Source: Boesenbergia rotunda (lineage: Eukaryota > Streptophyta > Magnoliopsida > Zingiberales > Zingiberaceae). From it: a stretch of DNA of 64,000 nt. Under the pieces are notes generated by a model. The model worked only from the letters and a program-made list of their open reading frames with translations, searched no databases and was not told where the DNA came from. The stretch is taken from the NCBI GenBank assembly GCA_024364735.1, contig JAGFNQ010000712.1, positions 172,720-236,719 of the forward strand. The letters are read 5' to 3'. The position numbers were made by a program, and so were the translations under genes. Each line of letters begins with the position of its first letter. The stretch's first letter is position 1. This document shows, piece by piece, positions 46,254 to 57,459 of this stretch.

Positions 46254-47950
46254 CAAAGGAAACAGGACTTCAGCACCGAGCAGAATAAAGTGATCCGGGC
46301 CGAGATTAAGAAGTTGCTGGAGGCCGACCACATCAGGGAAGTGCAGTTCCCGGCCTGGTTAGCCAACGTGGTGTTGGTACCCAAGCCCAACAATAAGTGG
46401 TGAGTCTGCATTGACTTCCGAGATCTCAACAAGGCATGCCCGAAGGATTGCTATCCCCTGCCTCGGATCGACCAGATGGTGGACTCAACGGCTGGCAGTG
46501 AGTTCATCTCCATGCTGGACGCCTACCAGGGATATCATCAAGTACCCCTGGCTTCTGAGGACCAGGAGAAGGTCAGCTTCATCACGGCGGACGGTACTTA
46601 CTGTTACACAGTCATGCCATTCGGACTGAAGAACGCTGGAGCCACTTACCAGCGAATGATGAATAAGGTCTTCCGGTCTCAGATCGGGAGAAATATTGAA
46701 GTATATATGGACGACATTCTCATCAAGTCCACCCGACCAAAAGATCTGATAGCTGACATCGGGGAGACGTGCCAGACACTGCGCAGGTACGGGCTTAAAT
46801 TGAATCCTGCTAAGTGTCTCTTTGGCGCCCGGAGCGAAAAATTCCTCGGGTACATTGTGACTGAGCGGGGCATCGAAGCTAATCCCAGCAAGGTCGAGGC
46901 CTTACTGGACATGCCCCCACCAAGAAATCTTCGAGAGGCGCAGCGGCTCACTGGGCGGATCACAGCTCTGTCCCAGTTCATCTCCCGATCAGTCGAATGT
47001 GGGTTTCCGTTCTTCAAAACCCTCCGCAAAGCCACAAATTTTCAATGGGATGCTGACTGCGATAAGACGTTTGAGGAGCTGAAGATGTACCTTGTCGAGT
47101 TGCCTATACTAGCCAAGCCCGAAGTCGGAGAAATTCCATACGTATACTTAGCTGCCTCGTCCGACTCTGTCAGCCTGGTTTTAGTCCGGTAAGAGGGGAC
47201 CGAGCAACACCCCGTGTATTTCTTTGTACACCTACTGAAAGGAGCCGAGTATCGTTATGCGACACTCGAGAAGTTGGCGTACGTGTTGTTGTTGGGTGCT
47301 CGGAGGCTCCATCCTTATTTCTTGGCACATCCTATTGTGGTATTGACGAACAACAATTTGGGCCGAGTGGCCTCTAATCCCGAAGCATCCGACCGGTTGA
47401 TCAAGTGAACAACTGAGCTGAGCGAATATGATATCCAGTACCAGGTGCGACCGACCATCAAGGCATTGGCCTTAGCAGACTTTCTGAGTGAAGTGCACTC
47501 TGACGAAGTTGAAGAGGCATGACAAATATATGTGGATGGCTCGTCAGCTTGATCGAGAAGCGGGATCGGCATCCTGATGGTTTCCCCGAAAGGGGAGCAG
47601 ATGCACTTATCCGTCCGACTGGAGTATAGGGCCACTAATAACGAGGCTGAATACGAGGCCCTCATATCCGGGTTGCAAGCCGCCAAGCACGTAGGGGCAA
47701 CCTGAGTAATACTTTACTTTGACTCCCAGTTAGTCACACAGCAAGTGGCAGGTCGGTTCGAAGTTAATAGTGACCGATTGCAAGCCTTCATAGAAGCCTA
47801 TGAGAAATTGAAGGTCGAGTTTCAGGAGGTATAGGTTCAGAAGATTCCAAGGGAAAACAACCTCAAGGCAGATGAGTTGGCTAAGTTGGCGAGCTCGGTC
47901 GGCTCCTGGGTACTTCCCCACCCGGGCAGTCCCGCCTTAATGATCATGCA
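46254..47950 (+). pseudogene. Gypsy reverse transcriptase and RNase H, seven in-frame stops
   Basis: RT motifs in order are VCIDFRDLNKACPKD, PLPRIDQMVD, MLDAYQGYHQVPL, CYTVMPFGLKNAGATYQRMM and the active site VYMDDILIKS at about 46700, then LGYIVTERGI. RNase H follows with YATLEKLAYVLLLGARRLHPYF and YVDGSSA, GIGILMVSPKG, ATNNEAEYEALISGL and ENNLKADELAKLAS. In a single frame, stops lie at 46401, 47190, 47406, 47520, 47550, 47703 and 47832. Each can be explained by one C-to-T or G-to-A change from an expected Arg, Gln or Trp codon. Confidence 0.9.
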
Positions 47951-48059
47951 AATAGAGAGGCAAGCCGAGCTAGAACTGTAATCTGACTGGAGGACTCCAC
48001 TCATAGCTTACCTCACGGAGGGAGTTGCGCCGGCCGATCGAGAAGAAGCTCACCTGCTC

Positions 48060-49226
48060 AAAAAGCGGGCAACGCAGTATACCATGGTCGGCGACGTGCT
48101 CTACAAAAGGTCCTTTGCCCGACCCCTACTCAAGTGCCTGGGTGATGAGGACGCGGACTATGTGCTGAGGGAGATTCACATGGGCGTTTGTAGGAGCCAC
48201 GCGGAGGCTTGGAGGCTCGAGCGGTGGCTCAGAAAGCACTACTAGCTGGTTACTACTGGCTGACCCTGCAGAAAGATGTGGACAAGTTGGTTTCCACTTG
48301 CCTGTCTTGCCAGAAGCACCACTTCCTCCCTCACCGACCCATGGAGATGATGAAGACATCAATGGTTTCTTGCCCCTTTGACCAGTGGGGCATGGACATC
48401 ATGGGGCCCTTCCCAATTGTCGTGGCTCAGAAGAAGTTCTTGCTAGTGGTCGTGGATTACTTTTCCAAATGAATAGAAGATGAGGGCCTGACACGCATCA
48501 CTGAGCAGGCCGTGATCAAGTTCTTATGGCAGAACATCCTATGCCGGTATGGAACCCCCTATAAACTCGTCTCAAACAATGGGAGGTAGTTCCAAGGCCG
48601 AAAGATACAGGAATGGTGCTCGGAATATGACATCAAGCAAATCATGCACCTCCGTGGCATATCCACAGAGTAACGGCAAGGCGGAAGTAGCCAACCGAGA
48701 AATCCTTAAATGATTGAAGACCAAGCTGGACCACGCTGGGGGAACTTGGGTGGAAGAGCTCCCCGGTGTCTTATGGGTCCTGCGCACCACACCTAAGGAA
48801 ACCACCGGGAGCACGCCGTTCCAGCTGGTATATAGAAGTGAAGCTGTAGTGCTCGTCGAAGTCGGCTGTGAGTCGGATAGACGGGTGGCCTACGATGAGG
48901 ATAATGCCGAAAGGAGGCGCCTGGAGCTGGACATGGTTGACGAGATCAGGGATAAGGCAGCCGCTCGGATGTTCGCGTATCGGCATAAAATGAAGTAGAA
49001 ATATGATAGGAGGGTGTTGCCGAGAACATTCCGGGTCGGAGACCTAGTCTGGAAAAGAATCAAGCCAGTGGGAGACGTCAGCAAGCTGGAGTCACAGTGG
49101 GGAGGACCTTTCAAAGTCGTCCAAAAGCTCACCTCCGGGGCCTACTACTTAGATAATGAGCAGGGGAAGAAGCTGGATCGGCCATGGAGTGTGATCCACC
49201 TTCAACCCTATCGGGAGGCCAAGTGA
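48060..49226 (+). pseudogene. Gypsy integrase, broken
   Basis: The zinc-binding part (LVSTCLSCQKHHFLPHRP at about 48290-48345) is followed by the catalytic core: FDQWGMDIMGPFP holds the first Asp, VSNNGR at about 48575 has Asn where the second catalytic Asp is expected, and NGKAEVANREIL holds the Glu. Stops at about 48470, 48588, 48711 and 48997 and at least one frameshift break it. The C-terminal part keeps FRVGDLVWKRIKPVGD and GPFKVVQKLTSGAYYL (49025-49170). Confidence 0.85.
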
Positions 49227-49490
49227 AAGCATGTACTACAAATGTACTACTCACAGGCAATAATAGTGGAAAGGCGTGGTCCTCACCCCCTCGTAGGTGC
49301 TCCAGACTCTCGCCTCGCCAGCGAGTTATAAGCGGACCAGCTTCCGTGCCCCACTCTGTTCAGTGTCTTTGATCAGATGCGTGGCGGCCCACGCTCCTGA
49401 GAATCGGCCTGAGAAAGTGTCCAGACTCTCGTTCTCACGAGCTATAAATCGGGATCCGCTCCCAACCACCACTCAGATCTGTTAGTGCTT

Positions 49491-51141
49491 GGATGGCTAG
49501 AGAGAGGGGGGGGTGAATATAGCCAGACATAATATCTTTCGCTTTTAGGAGATTTAGAGAACTTAGGATAGCAAGAACACAAGCGAACTCCTCACCGAGC
49601 TCCACTCAGCATAGATCTCACGCAAGAACTCCCTTCTTCGTGTCATCTCGCTGATGGACTCACCAAGCTCCTTGTTTCTTCTTCCAAGCGCTCAAGTATG
49701 CAGAAGCTTCAAAAGATGCTCAAGTTTGCAGAAGCTTCAAGATCAGGATCAGAGTTCTCACCCCAGGAGCTCAAGAGTTGTAGCAAGAACAGAAGAGCTT
49801 CGCACTCTCTTCTTCCCAGCCACCACTTAACCTGCTGCCATCGCCAGGTCAGACGCTCCTCTAGAGCTTGCCAGCTTCTCACTTGCAACAGCCCAGCTAT
49901 CCCTGACCTCACCTGGACTCCCTGAGCTTCCCTCAGTCGAGCCCCAATAGCAGCTCCAGATCAGCCAGCGTCCGTTGAAGCCTGAGAAAGAAAACTGTCA
50001 AACCTGCTCGATGGAAAGTCTCCCATTGACCCTCCTTGAGTGTTTGAATTCATCCCTGTCACCTGCACACTCAATCAGACGCTTAGCAAAGCATATCACA
50101 TGAAATCAGCAATGTATCAGAGAATCGGCAGAGAAAACAATCGCGATCAGAGCTTCTGACAGCGTATTTGAATTAAAGTTCTGCTCCTGATCGGTCCCCA
50201 GACCGATCAGGGAGGACCCTGATTAGTCACCAGACCGATCCAGCAGTCTACTGCACACTCCAGATCGGTCCCCAGACCTATCCAGCAGTCTGTTGCATAC
50301 TCCAGATCGGTCCCTAGACCAATCAGGCTGTGGCCTTATCGGTCACCAGACCGATCAGGACATGCTCAGACTGATCAGGACCCACCCTGATCGGTCATAG
50401 TGAGGAACTCGCGATATTTGATCGTTCACCAGAACGATCTGAACAGTATACCTGATCGGTCACCAAACCGATCAGGAGTCGATCAGTAAGGTTTGCCAAA
50501 GTCACCGTATGTTCCCTGATCGGTCACCAGACCGATCAGACATCGCTGGATCGGTCACCAGACCGATCCACGAGGGAACTCCGTGCCAACTTCCCTGATC
50601 GGTCACCAGACCGATCCAGGAAAGGCCAAACCCACTCTAAGTCAAGAGAACTGGCTCCCAGCCTCCCCTGACTCGTGCTCAGTCCTCCGGACCAAGACTC
50701 CATGCCCAGTTTCACTCACCGGGACTTCAACCTAGCCCTCCAAGCTAGGACCTAGCTTCACTCACCAGGGTTTCGGTCGCCCGGCTTCACTCACCGGGAC
50801 CCGGCTTCACTCACCGGGATTTCAACCTAGCTTCACTCACTAGGATTTCAATTACCTAACTTCACTCACCAGGACCCGACTTCACTCACCGGGATTTCAA
50901 CCTAGCTTCACTCACTAGGATTTCCATCACCCGGCTTCACTCACCAGGACCCGGCTTCACTCACCGGGATTTCACACCTAGCCCTCCAAGTTAGGACTCT
51001 TCACACCTAGCCCTCCAAGCTAGGACTTTTCACATGCCAGCGTGCGATCTCCCGATCCACCTGGACTTAATCCGAATCCATTCAACTAAACTTAAATCAT
51101 TGTCAACACCAAAACAACAATCGGGCCAGACTACATCAACA
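49491..51141 (-). repeat. Family B LTR (3' LTR of a minus-strand element)
   Basis: It has TG...CA ends and is homologous at both ends to the solo LTR at 44100. The flanking polypurine tract on the right shows this is the 3' LTR. It contains CTGATCGGTCACCAGACCGATC-type palindromes (about 50185-50620) and hairpins whose loop is CTTCACTCA with arms CCCGG/CCGGG or CCTAG/CTAGG (50725-50975), mixed with CCTAGC/GCTAGG hairpins having loop CCTCCAA. Confidence 0.88.
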
Positions 51142-51160
51142 ATCTCCCCCTTTTTGTTGT
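51142..51160 (-). other. Polypurine tract of family B
   Basis: On the minus strand ACAACAAAAAGGGGGAGAT immediately precedes the LTR start. A second tract CAAAGGGGGAGAG lies about 120 bp away (51271-51285), again the multiple-tract layout. Confidence 0.82.
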
Positions 51161-53442
51161 TTGACAACCCGATTTAAGTTTAGACATTAAATGATCAATT
51201 TAAGGCAGTTTAATTATCATAAGGGAATCAATGTCCTCCCCTACAATAACCCTAAACTTAATCAACCATTCTCTCCCCCTTTGTCAAACATCGAAAAGGG
51301 CATAATTATTAAGTTTAAACATACCTCCTCCTCAAACACGGGTCTCTCCCCAAACCCAAAGTAATTAAAGTTAAGTTTGAATTGCATATGAAAGGCATAT
51401 ACCATACATGTATCATGGCAACAACGTATATGCATCATACGACAATAAGTGTGAATTGCACATGAAAACATATACATAAATATATCATGGTCAAACATGT
51501 ATATGTTTCATATGACAAGTAAGGAATGCATTTGTATCTGACATATAATCCTGATTGGTCTCCGGACCGATCATGTTCATTGATTATTTGATATAGAAAT
51601 ATGTCTTATTAGTCGGGGGAGCGATCATATTTCAGAAAAATTTCTGAAACCCTGATACGTTCCTGATCAGACTGTATTAACAATTTGCATTCCAAAACAA
51701 GGGTGTAGACTCTATTGATATTCGACATTCCAGAAACATTTATGAAACACGACATTAAGCACAAGAGTCATGACTCAACAAACCCTTCCTTATGAATTTG
51801 AACATTCCAACATAGGTTTGTATCAAATTAAGTTTCGTTCCAAGTATGATTAGCCAAACCTCATTTTAACACTTGACGTTTCAGAAACATTTCTGAGAAT
51901 CAAGGGTCCAAAAAAAAAAATTCCTCCCCATATTTTACCACTTGAACAAATTTGTACTCCCTTAGTACCAGGTTTGTACCAATAGAGGATCAGGTTTGTT
52001 TAAATTGTAATCGGATTGTTTCATGTTTGTTTGTAGTATGATCATTAAACTGATACAATTCGACGAGAGGAGATCGGACTGAGGAGTTTTGACCCAAACA
52101 TGGAACTTACTGATCAGTGGTGATCTGATCGGTCACCAGACCGATCAGTATGATTCCTGATCGGTCACTAGACCGATCAGGGTGAGTCCTGATAGGTCGG
52201 TGGACCGATCAGGTTCGACACAGGCTGTTTTCTGAACCTGATCAGTTTCAGAAATAGATTTGTTTCAACCCTTAACCATTCCCAAACCTTAGTACAATTA
52301 GTTTTTAACCCATTTGTTCCTAAGGGTTCCCTCAATCAAAATACATTTCTTCAAACAATTATCAATATATGATACTAATATCAAATTTCTAAAACATGAT
52401 CAGATTTCATGATACAAACAAAAATATGATCAAATTTTCAAAAACATGCTTGTATCAAGTTAGTATCAACCTATGATCAATTTCTAAATTCTGATCAGTT
52501 TAATGTATGTTTATAACATGCTTGCTCCACCTAGTTGAAATTAAATTTGTATCAACTCCATACTCCTAATTCCCCATTCCATTGATAATACAACTTTAGG
52601 GTGAAGCAAATAAATACAAGTTTGAAAACATGATCCAGAAAAATATGGTGAAACTGAATATGTTGGGGATCTATACATATATATATACTAAGTCCTAGAA
52701 CCTTGATTTTGTTTGATACAAAGAAAGCCCAAAGTCATACATCATAGTGAATTTGAAACTCATGTCATTTGTTTGATGATGCCTTGTGAGGTTTTATGAT
52801 GATCATAACAAACTATGTATTCCTCAAAAATTTGCATGCAATTCATTAACGTTACTAACACATACAGTAAATCATGGCATACTTGATCATGTTCACCAAA
52901 CAAAATACCTTAAGAAAAATTTAAGCCTAAACCTTAAGCTCATGTTCTTTGTTTGGTGATGTCATATTAGTACATACTATGTGTTAATCCTTGTTCTTTA
53001 GCATGCATTCATGTTGTATAACATATACAAGAAAATGGACTCCTTAGGCTTGACATAAGGCATATCATAAACCATGAACTGCAGGAAAACATAAATTGCA
53101 ACAATAAACCTAATTATCCTAAACAATCCATGGCAAGAGTAAGTTATGTGTCAACCTAAACCATTTATGTGAATATTTTTTTTCTCAAAACTTGTTTATT
53201 TATTTTGAAGCATGGATATACTATCATTCGTTGCATGATAAGTTTCCTTATTGCCTAAATGAGATTTCATAAATCACTAGCCAAGGGATCATCTTGTTAT
53301 AAGAACTAAGACAATGAAGCTCAAAGCATTTAATTCAAATTTTCCATACCCAACCATGTGAATGACATTTTTCCTTGGTCATGGGTTTGGAGCACCAAAT
53401 ATCAACCTCCCATGTTGATAGATGCTCCTCCTCAAATAATGC
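51161..53442 (-). other. Non-coding 3' internal region of family B
   Basis: About 2.3 kb of AT-rich DNA separates the end of gag from the 3' LTR. No protease, integrase, RT or RNase H motif is visible in any frame. Two to four CTGATCGGTC...GACCGATCAG palindromes (51548-51575, 52120-52215) repeat the LTR motif inside the body. Bases from about 52105 onward recur after the N at 58191. Confidence 0.75.
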
Positions 53443-54836
53443 TTATACAATTCGAAATATAGAAGTTTTAGGTACCCAAATTTTGGGACCTAATGAACTT
53501 TCAATGAAAGACTTTGGCACCCATGCCTTAGTCATTTTCTTTCTAGCTTTTTGAACCATAGAATTATTTTGTGCTCTAAATTGGGTTCTTGACATTAAAG
53601 ATATGACACTAGGTTCTTTAGGTTGGTAACCCAAACCAACCTTGTTGTAAGCCGCCTTTTGTGAGTTTAAGATCATATCTAGGGTTTTAGAACTTGTTGA
53701 AAATTTCTCAAGAATATTCTTGAGGTTTTCAATTTCACTCTTCAAGCCCTTATTTTCATCCTCAAGATTTTTAACATGCAAGTCATCCATTGCCTCATCC
53801 TTAGAGGATTTCTCATGAAAATCATTAATATCCTCCACCCTAGAGGATTTCAATTCTTCTACTTCCAATTTCAACAATTTAACTTTGTTCTTGGATTTTT
53901 TAAGCAACCTAGCTAGACATGCAATGGTTCTATAGCACTTATCTAGCTCGGAAGAGATTACCTTTTCATCACCCGAAGATGATGAAGGCGCGGTTGAGGA
54001 GCTTGATTCGTCTCCACTCTCCTCTTCATTTGAATCCTCTATGGCCATGAGGGCACGGTGATGAGTGTACTTCTCCTCTTTCTCTTCTTCGGATGAACTA
54101 GAGGACGATTCATCCCATGTGGCCCTCAAGGCCTTCTTTTTCTTCTTTGATTTATCCTTCTTCTTCTTTAACTTTGGACATTCATCCTTGTAATGTCCTT
54201 TCTTACTACATTCATAACACGAAATATTAGACTTATCAATCTTAACTTCACTAGGATTACCTTTACCCTTGAGGCGCCGGCTCTTCCTCATCATCCTTCT
54301 AATAAAGTTGGCCATCTCGGAGGAAGAAGACCAGCTGCCCTCCTCCTCGGACTCAGATGAGGATGAAGATGAAGAGACTTCCTTCTCCTTCTTCTTCCCC
54401 TTCTTCTTCTTCTTGTTGTCGCCTGCCACTAAGGCAATACCTTTCTCTTTTGAACATTTTTTAGAGATCTCATTTAGTTCCATTTCACAAAATAGATCTT
54501 CTAACTTAACACAAGATAAATCCTTGGACACCTTGTAAGCATCCACCATGGACGACCATAAGGCGTTCCTAGGAAAAGCTTTGAGGACATACCTTATATG
54601 ATCTCGGTTCTCTACCTTCTCATTAATGGAGTGGAGACCGTTGAGGATTTCTTTGAATCGTCCATGGAGTATACTTACAGTTTCATCCTCTTCCATGGAC
54701 AGATTTTGGAGTTGGCTGAGAAGGAGGTCCTTCTTGGCAGTCCGGGTGTCTTGAGTGCCTTCATGGAGCTCAATGATCTTGCTCCATAGGTCTTTAGCAC
54801 TTGTGAAGGGACCAATCTTGATTAGTTGGTCCTTAG
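53443..54836 (-). CDS. Gag of Copia family B, copy 1, N-terminally cut by family C
   Basis: The frame is open from the family C junction at 54836 down to TAA at 53443. It starts within the UBN2-like Gag domain (GPFTSAKDLWSKIIELHEG, VENRDHIRYVLKAFPRN). It has one CCHC knuckle CYECSKKGHYKDEC, Lys- and Ser/Glu-rich linkers (WDESSSSSSEEE), a coiled coil (KSKNKVKLLKLEVEELKSS onwards) and the FSTSSKTLDMIL/GLGYQPKEPS and AWVPKSF tail also seen in family A. It ends without pol. The product would be partial because the N-terminal capsid region is missing. Confidence 0.88.
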
Positions 54837-55755
54837 TGTTGGAGCAATCGACCCTAAGATGGTCCGGAGTGACAATAGGTTTTGATGTTTGGGCAAAGGG
54901 TTTAAGTTAGGTTTTCCCTTGTATTTGATATGCGTATGTTGAGTGTGCAGGTTGTACAGGTTACGCATATAGACCTGACTGGACGGCCTCAGTACGGTGA
55001 AGGATGGCATGGAGGCCAGCTGGAGGCTGACGTGCGCATCTGAGGGACCATGGAGTGCAGGGACGATGAGTTGATGGGCGCGGACTTCGAGGCATACGTG
55101 AAGGGTGGCATGGAGGCAAGCTGGAGGTTTGTGTGCGCATCCGAGGGACGAGGGCCGAAGATGAAGAGGGCGCGAAGGCAACAGTCGAGGCTGCGGATGA
55201 GGAGTCAGTCGAGTCATGAGGATTGAGTGCTGTGTGAATGTACTCCGGAAGGGATTCAGCTGGGGGCCAGTCGACTGCTCTGGTGGCAGTCGACTGGTAG
55301 GTGGCTGGTGAGATGACAAATTCGAACGTTGGGAGTGTCAACGGTCGAATTTGGTTGGCACCAGTCGACTGCCCTGGGGGCAGTCGACTGGTAGCGAAAA
55401 ATCAACCCCGAGTCCTATTTAAAGAGGACGTCGTGGTGGCTGAGTTTCTTGACGAATCTTGCTTGGTTAAGGCAAGATAGTAGTCTACTTTGTTCTCTAA
55501 GTGTCCTTGGTGTTGTGGCGAGGTTTCTCCACCCACAAGGAGCGACGAGTTCTAGCCGGAGGTTATCCGGGGTTTGATCCGCCGAAGGATTGTTGGATTA
55601 GTCACCCGACCGGGGTGGATACCAACTAAATACGGTTTGTTAGCGTTGTTTTTGTTTGTTTTTGTATATTCCGCTGTGCTACTAACAACGCAAGAAGAAG
55701 GGGGTTCGGAAAATCGCTATTCACCCCCCCTCTAGCAGACGACAATGATCTTACA
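54837..55755 (+). repeat. 5' LTR of Copia family C
   Basis: The 919-bp LTR starts TGTTGGAGCAATCG and ends GATCTTACA. It is inserted into family B gag. Comparison with the uninterrupted copy near 60918 fixes the left edge within a base or two. It carries palindromes with arms CCAGTCGACTGCC at about 55270 and 55362, a TATA-like TATTTAAAG at 55416 and the terminal motif ATTCACCCCCCCTCTAG. Confidence 0.88.
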
Positions 55756-55757
55756 AT

Positions 55758-55770
55758 TGGTATCAGAGCG
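55758..55770 (+). other. Primer-binding site of family C
   Basis: TGGTATCAGAGCG follows the LTR end by two bases; initiator Met tRNA site. Confidence 0.9.
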
Positions 55771-55821
55771 AAGGACCGCTCTTGATCGGACTAACCACCG
55801 AGGGAGCATACGCTAGAGGAA

Positions 55822-57459
55822 ATGGAAGGTGAAGGTCCACTTGGGGACGAGATCTACACACCACCAGTCTATAACAATGAAGATTTTGCATATTGGAAGG
55901 TGAGGATCGAGACGTGGTTCGGAATGGATTGGGCATGTCGAATTGCGCTTGAAGAGCCGTTCGAAGTTCCAAAGGACAAGCACGGGAAGAAGCTTCGTCC
56001 TAGATATTGGGACAAAGAGCAACAAGAACAATTCCGGGCCAATGAGAAGGTAACAAATATTTTGGTTGATATATTACCTAACGACATCTTGAGTTGTGTA
56101 GGGTCATATCAAAGTGCATGTGAATTATGGAGCAAGGTGAAAGAGTATCATGAGACTCCTACAAAAATTCAAGAGCCTAAGGAGAAAAGTCCCATGATTC
56201 AAGAAGAGGAAGAAGAAAGTGAAGAATCGTCAACCTCCTCAAGAGAAGAAGAGGAAGAGGTCTCCACCTCAAGGATTGAGGGGGAGGAGAGATCCACTTC
56301 CATGCCGGATCAAAAGGAGGCATCCACATCATCAAAAGTTGAAGAAGTCTCAACCTCCACCAAAGCAAGGAACAAAGATCACATTATATGCTTTGGTTGC
56401 AATAAAAAGGGGCACTACAAGGATAAGTGCCCAAAAGGTAAAAAGGAGGTACTCTCTAAACCCGGGTCCATTCGATTAAAATCTAACATGAATTGTAGGA
56501 ATGGAGGAGCCCAAGAGAGGAAAATGAAGATTAGATGCTTCACATGTGGTGAGCTAGGGCACTACCACACCAAGTGCCCAAAGAAAGGTGAAATAAAGAA
56601 AATGGAGCATCTAAGAAGATGAGAGAAAGAAGAAAGAAAGAAGAGAAGAAGCCCACATCAAGGAGGGACTACAAGGGTAAGGGAGGTAATTCCTAACCCT
56701 AGATTAAATTGCCATTCATATTTAAGTTCCTCCATGAATGCTAAGAATAATGCCAATTACCCATCCATGAATATTAGAAATAATGAAAATCATTCATCCA
56801 TGTATGCTGGATTTCATGAAAATTGTCTTTTTGTGCATAACCATGGTTTTAAATATCATGATAGGAATAAGGATAACAAGGTAGATACATATCCTAAGAA
56901 AAGCATGTATCATGGTAAATCTAAGACCTGTGTAGCCAAGGCTAAAGGCATTAACCCCAAGGGAGGGAAACAAATGCCTAAGAAAATGGGTAATTCTAGG
57001 AATGTCCAAAGTGGGCATATGAACTACAAGGTTAAAGGTCTAGAGAGGGAAAATCAAGCCTTGAGGGCAAGGCTTGATACATTAGAAAAAGCCCTAGAAA
57101 GATTCACGGTTGGATCTAAGGGTTTAGACATGGTGTTGGGTAGTATGAAACCCAACTATGATAGGTCAGGATTGGGGTACCGATCTAAGACCTCCAAGGG
57201 CAATGGAAAGAGGTATGCTGGGAAAGCATACAATCTTAGTAAGGAGGGAAGGTCCAAGAATAGCAAGGGGATGCCATCCAAAGGTAGGAAGGGTGACTTA
57301 ACCAAGGACAAGGTGTCCAAGGTTAAGAAAGCTCACTTTGAAGGTCAAGAGTCACCGGTGGCACACCGGTGTGGCTTAGTGTGGATCGGGTCACCTAGGG
57401 AGGTGGCTAAGGCTAAGAGCTCAAGGGGGAGCTCTAGCAGCCTTTGGGGTCCATGGTAA
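55822..57459 (+). pseudogene. Gag of Copia family C with one in-frame stop
   Basis: The first part (55822-56622) has a capsid-like N-terminus (EDFAYWKVRIETWFGMDW), a Ser/Glu-rich tract and two zinc knuckles, CFGCNKKGHYKDKC and CFTCGELGHYHTKC. A TGA at 56620-56622 interrupts it. The same frame then stays open for 278 more codons with an Asn/His-rich stretch, a coiled coil (LERENQALRARLDTLEKALE) and the VGSKGLDMVLG/SGLGYRSKT tail shared with A and B. The whole spans 545 codons. No protease or pol follows before the gap. It could also be one gene with a sequencing error or recoding at the TGA. Confidence 0.82.

Larger units (their letters stand above)
40786..49490 (+). mobile_element. Decayed Tat/Retand-like Gypsy retrotransposon
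   Basis: Domains occur in Gypsy order: LTR, Gag, CCHC, protease, RT, RNase H, integrase. It is split by a solo LTR of family B (44100-46253) and truncated on the right by family B at 49491. Many stop codons and two frameshifts leave no functional pol. The Gag sequence and the CTFHQSHDHATEEC knuckle resemble the Retand lineage. No 3' LTR end is identified, although 49380-49450 shares GCGGCCCACGCTCCT with the 5' LTR. Confidence 0.85.
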
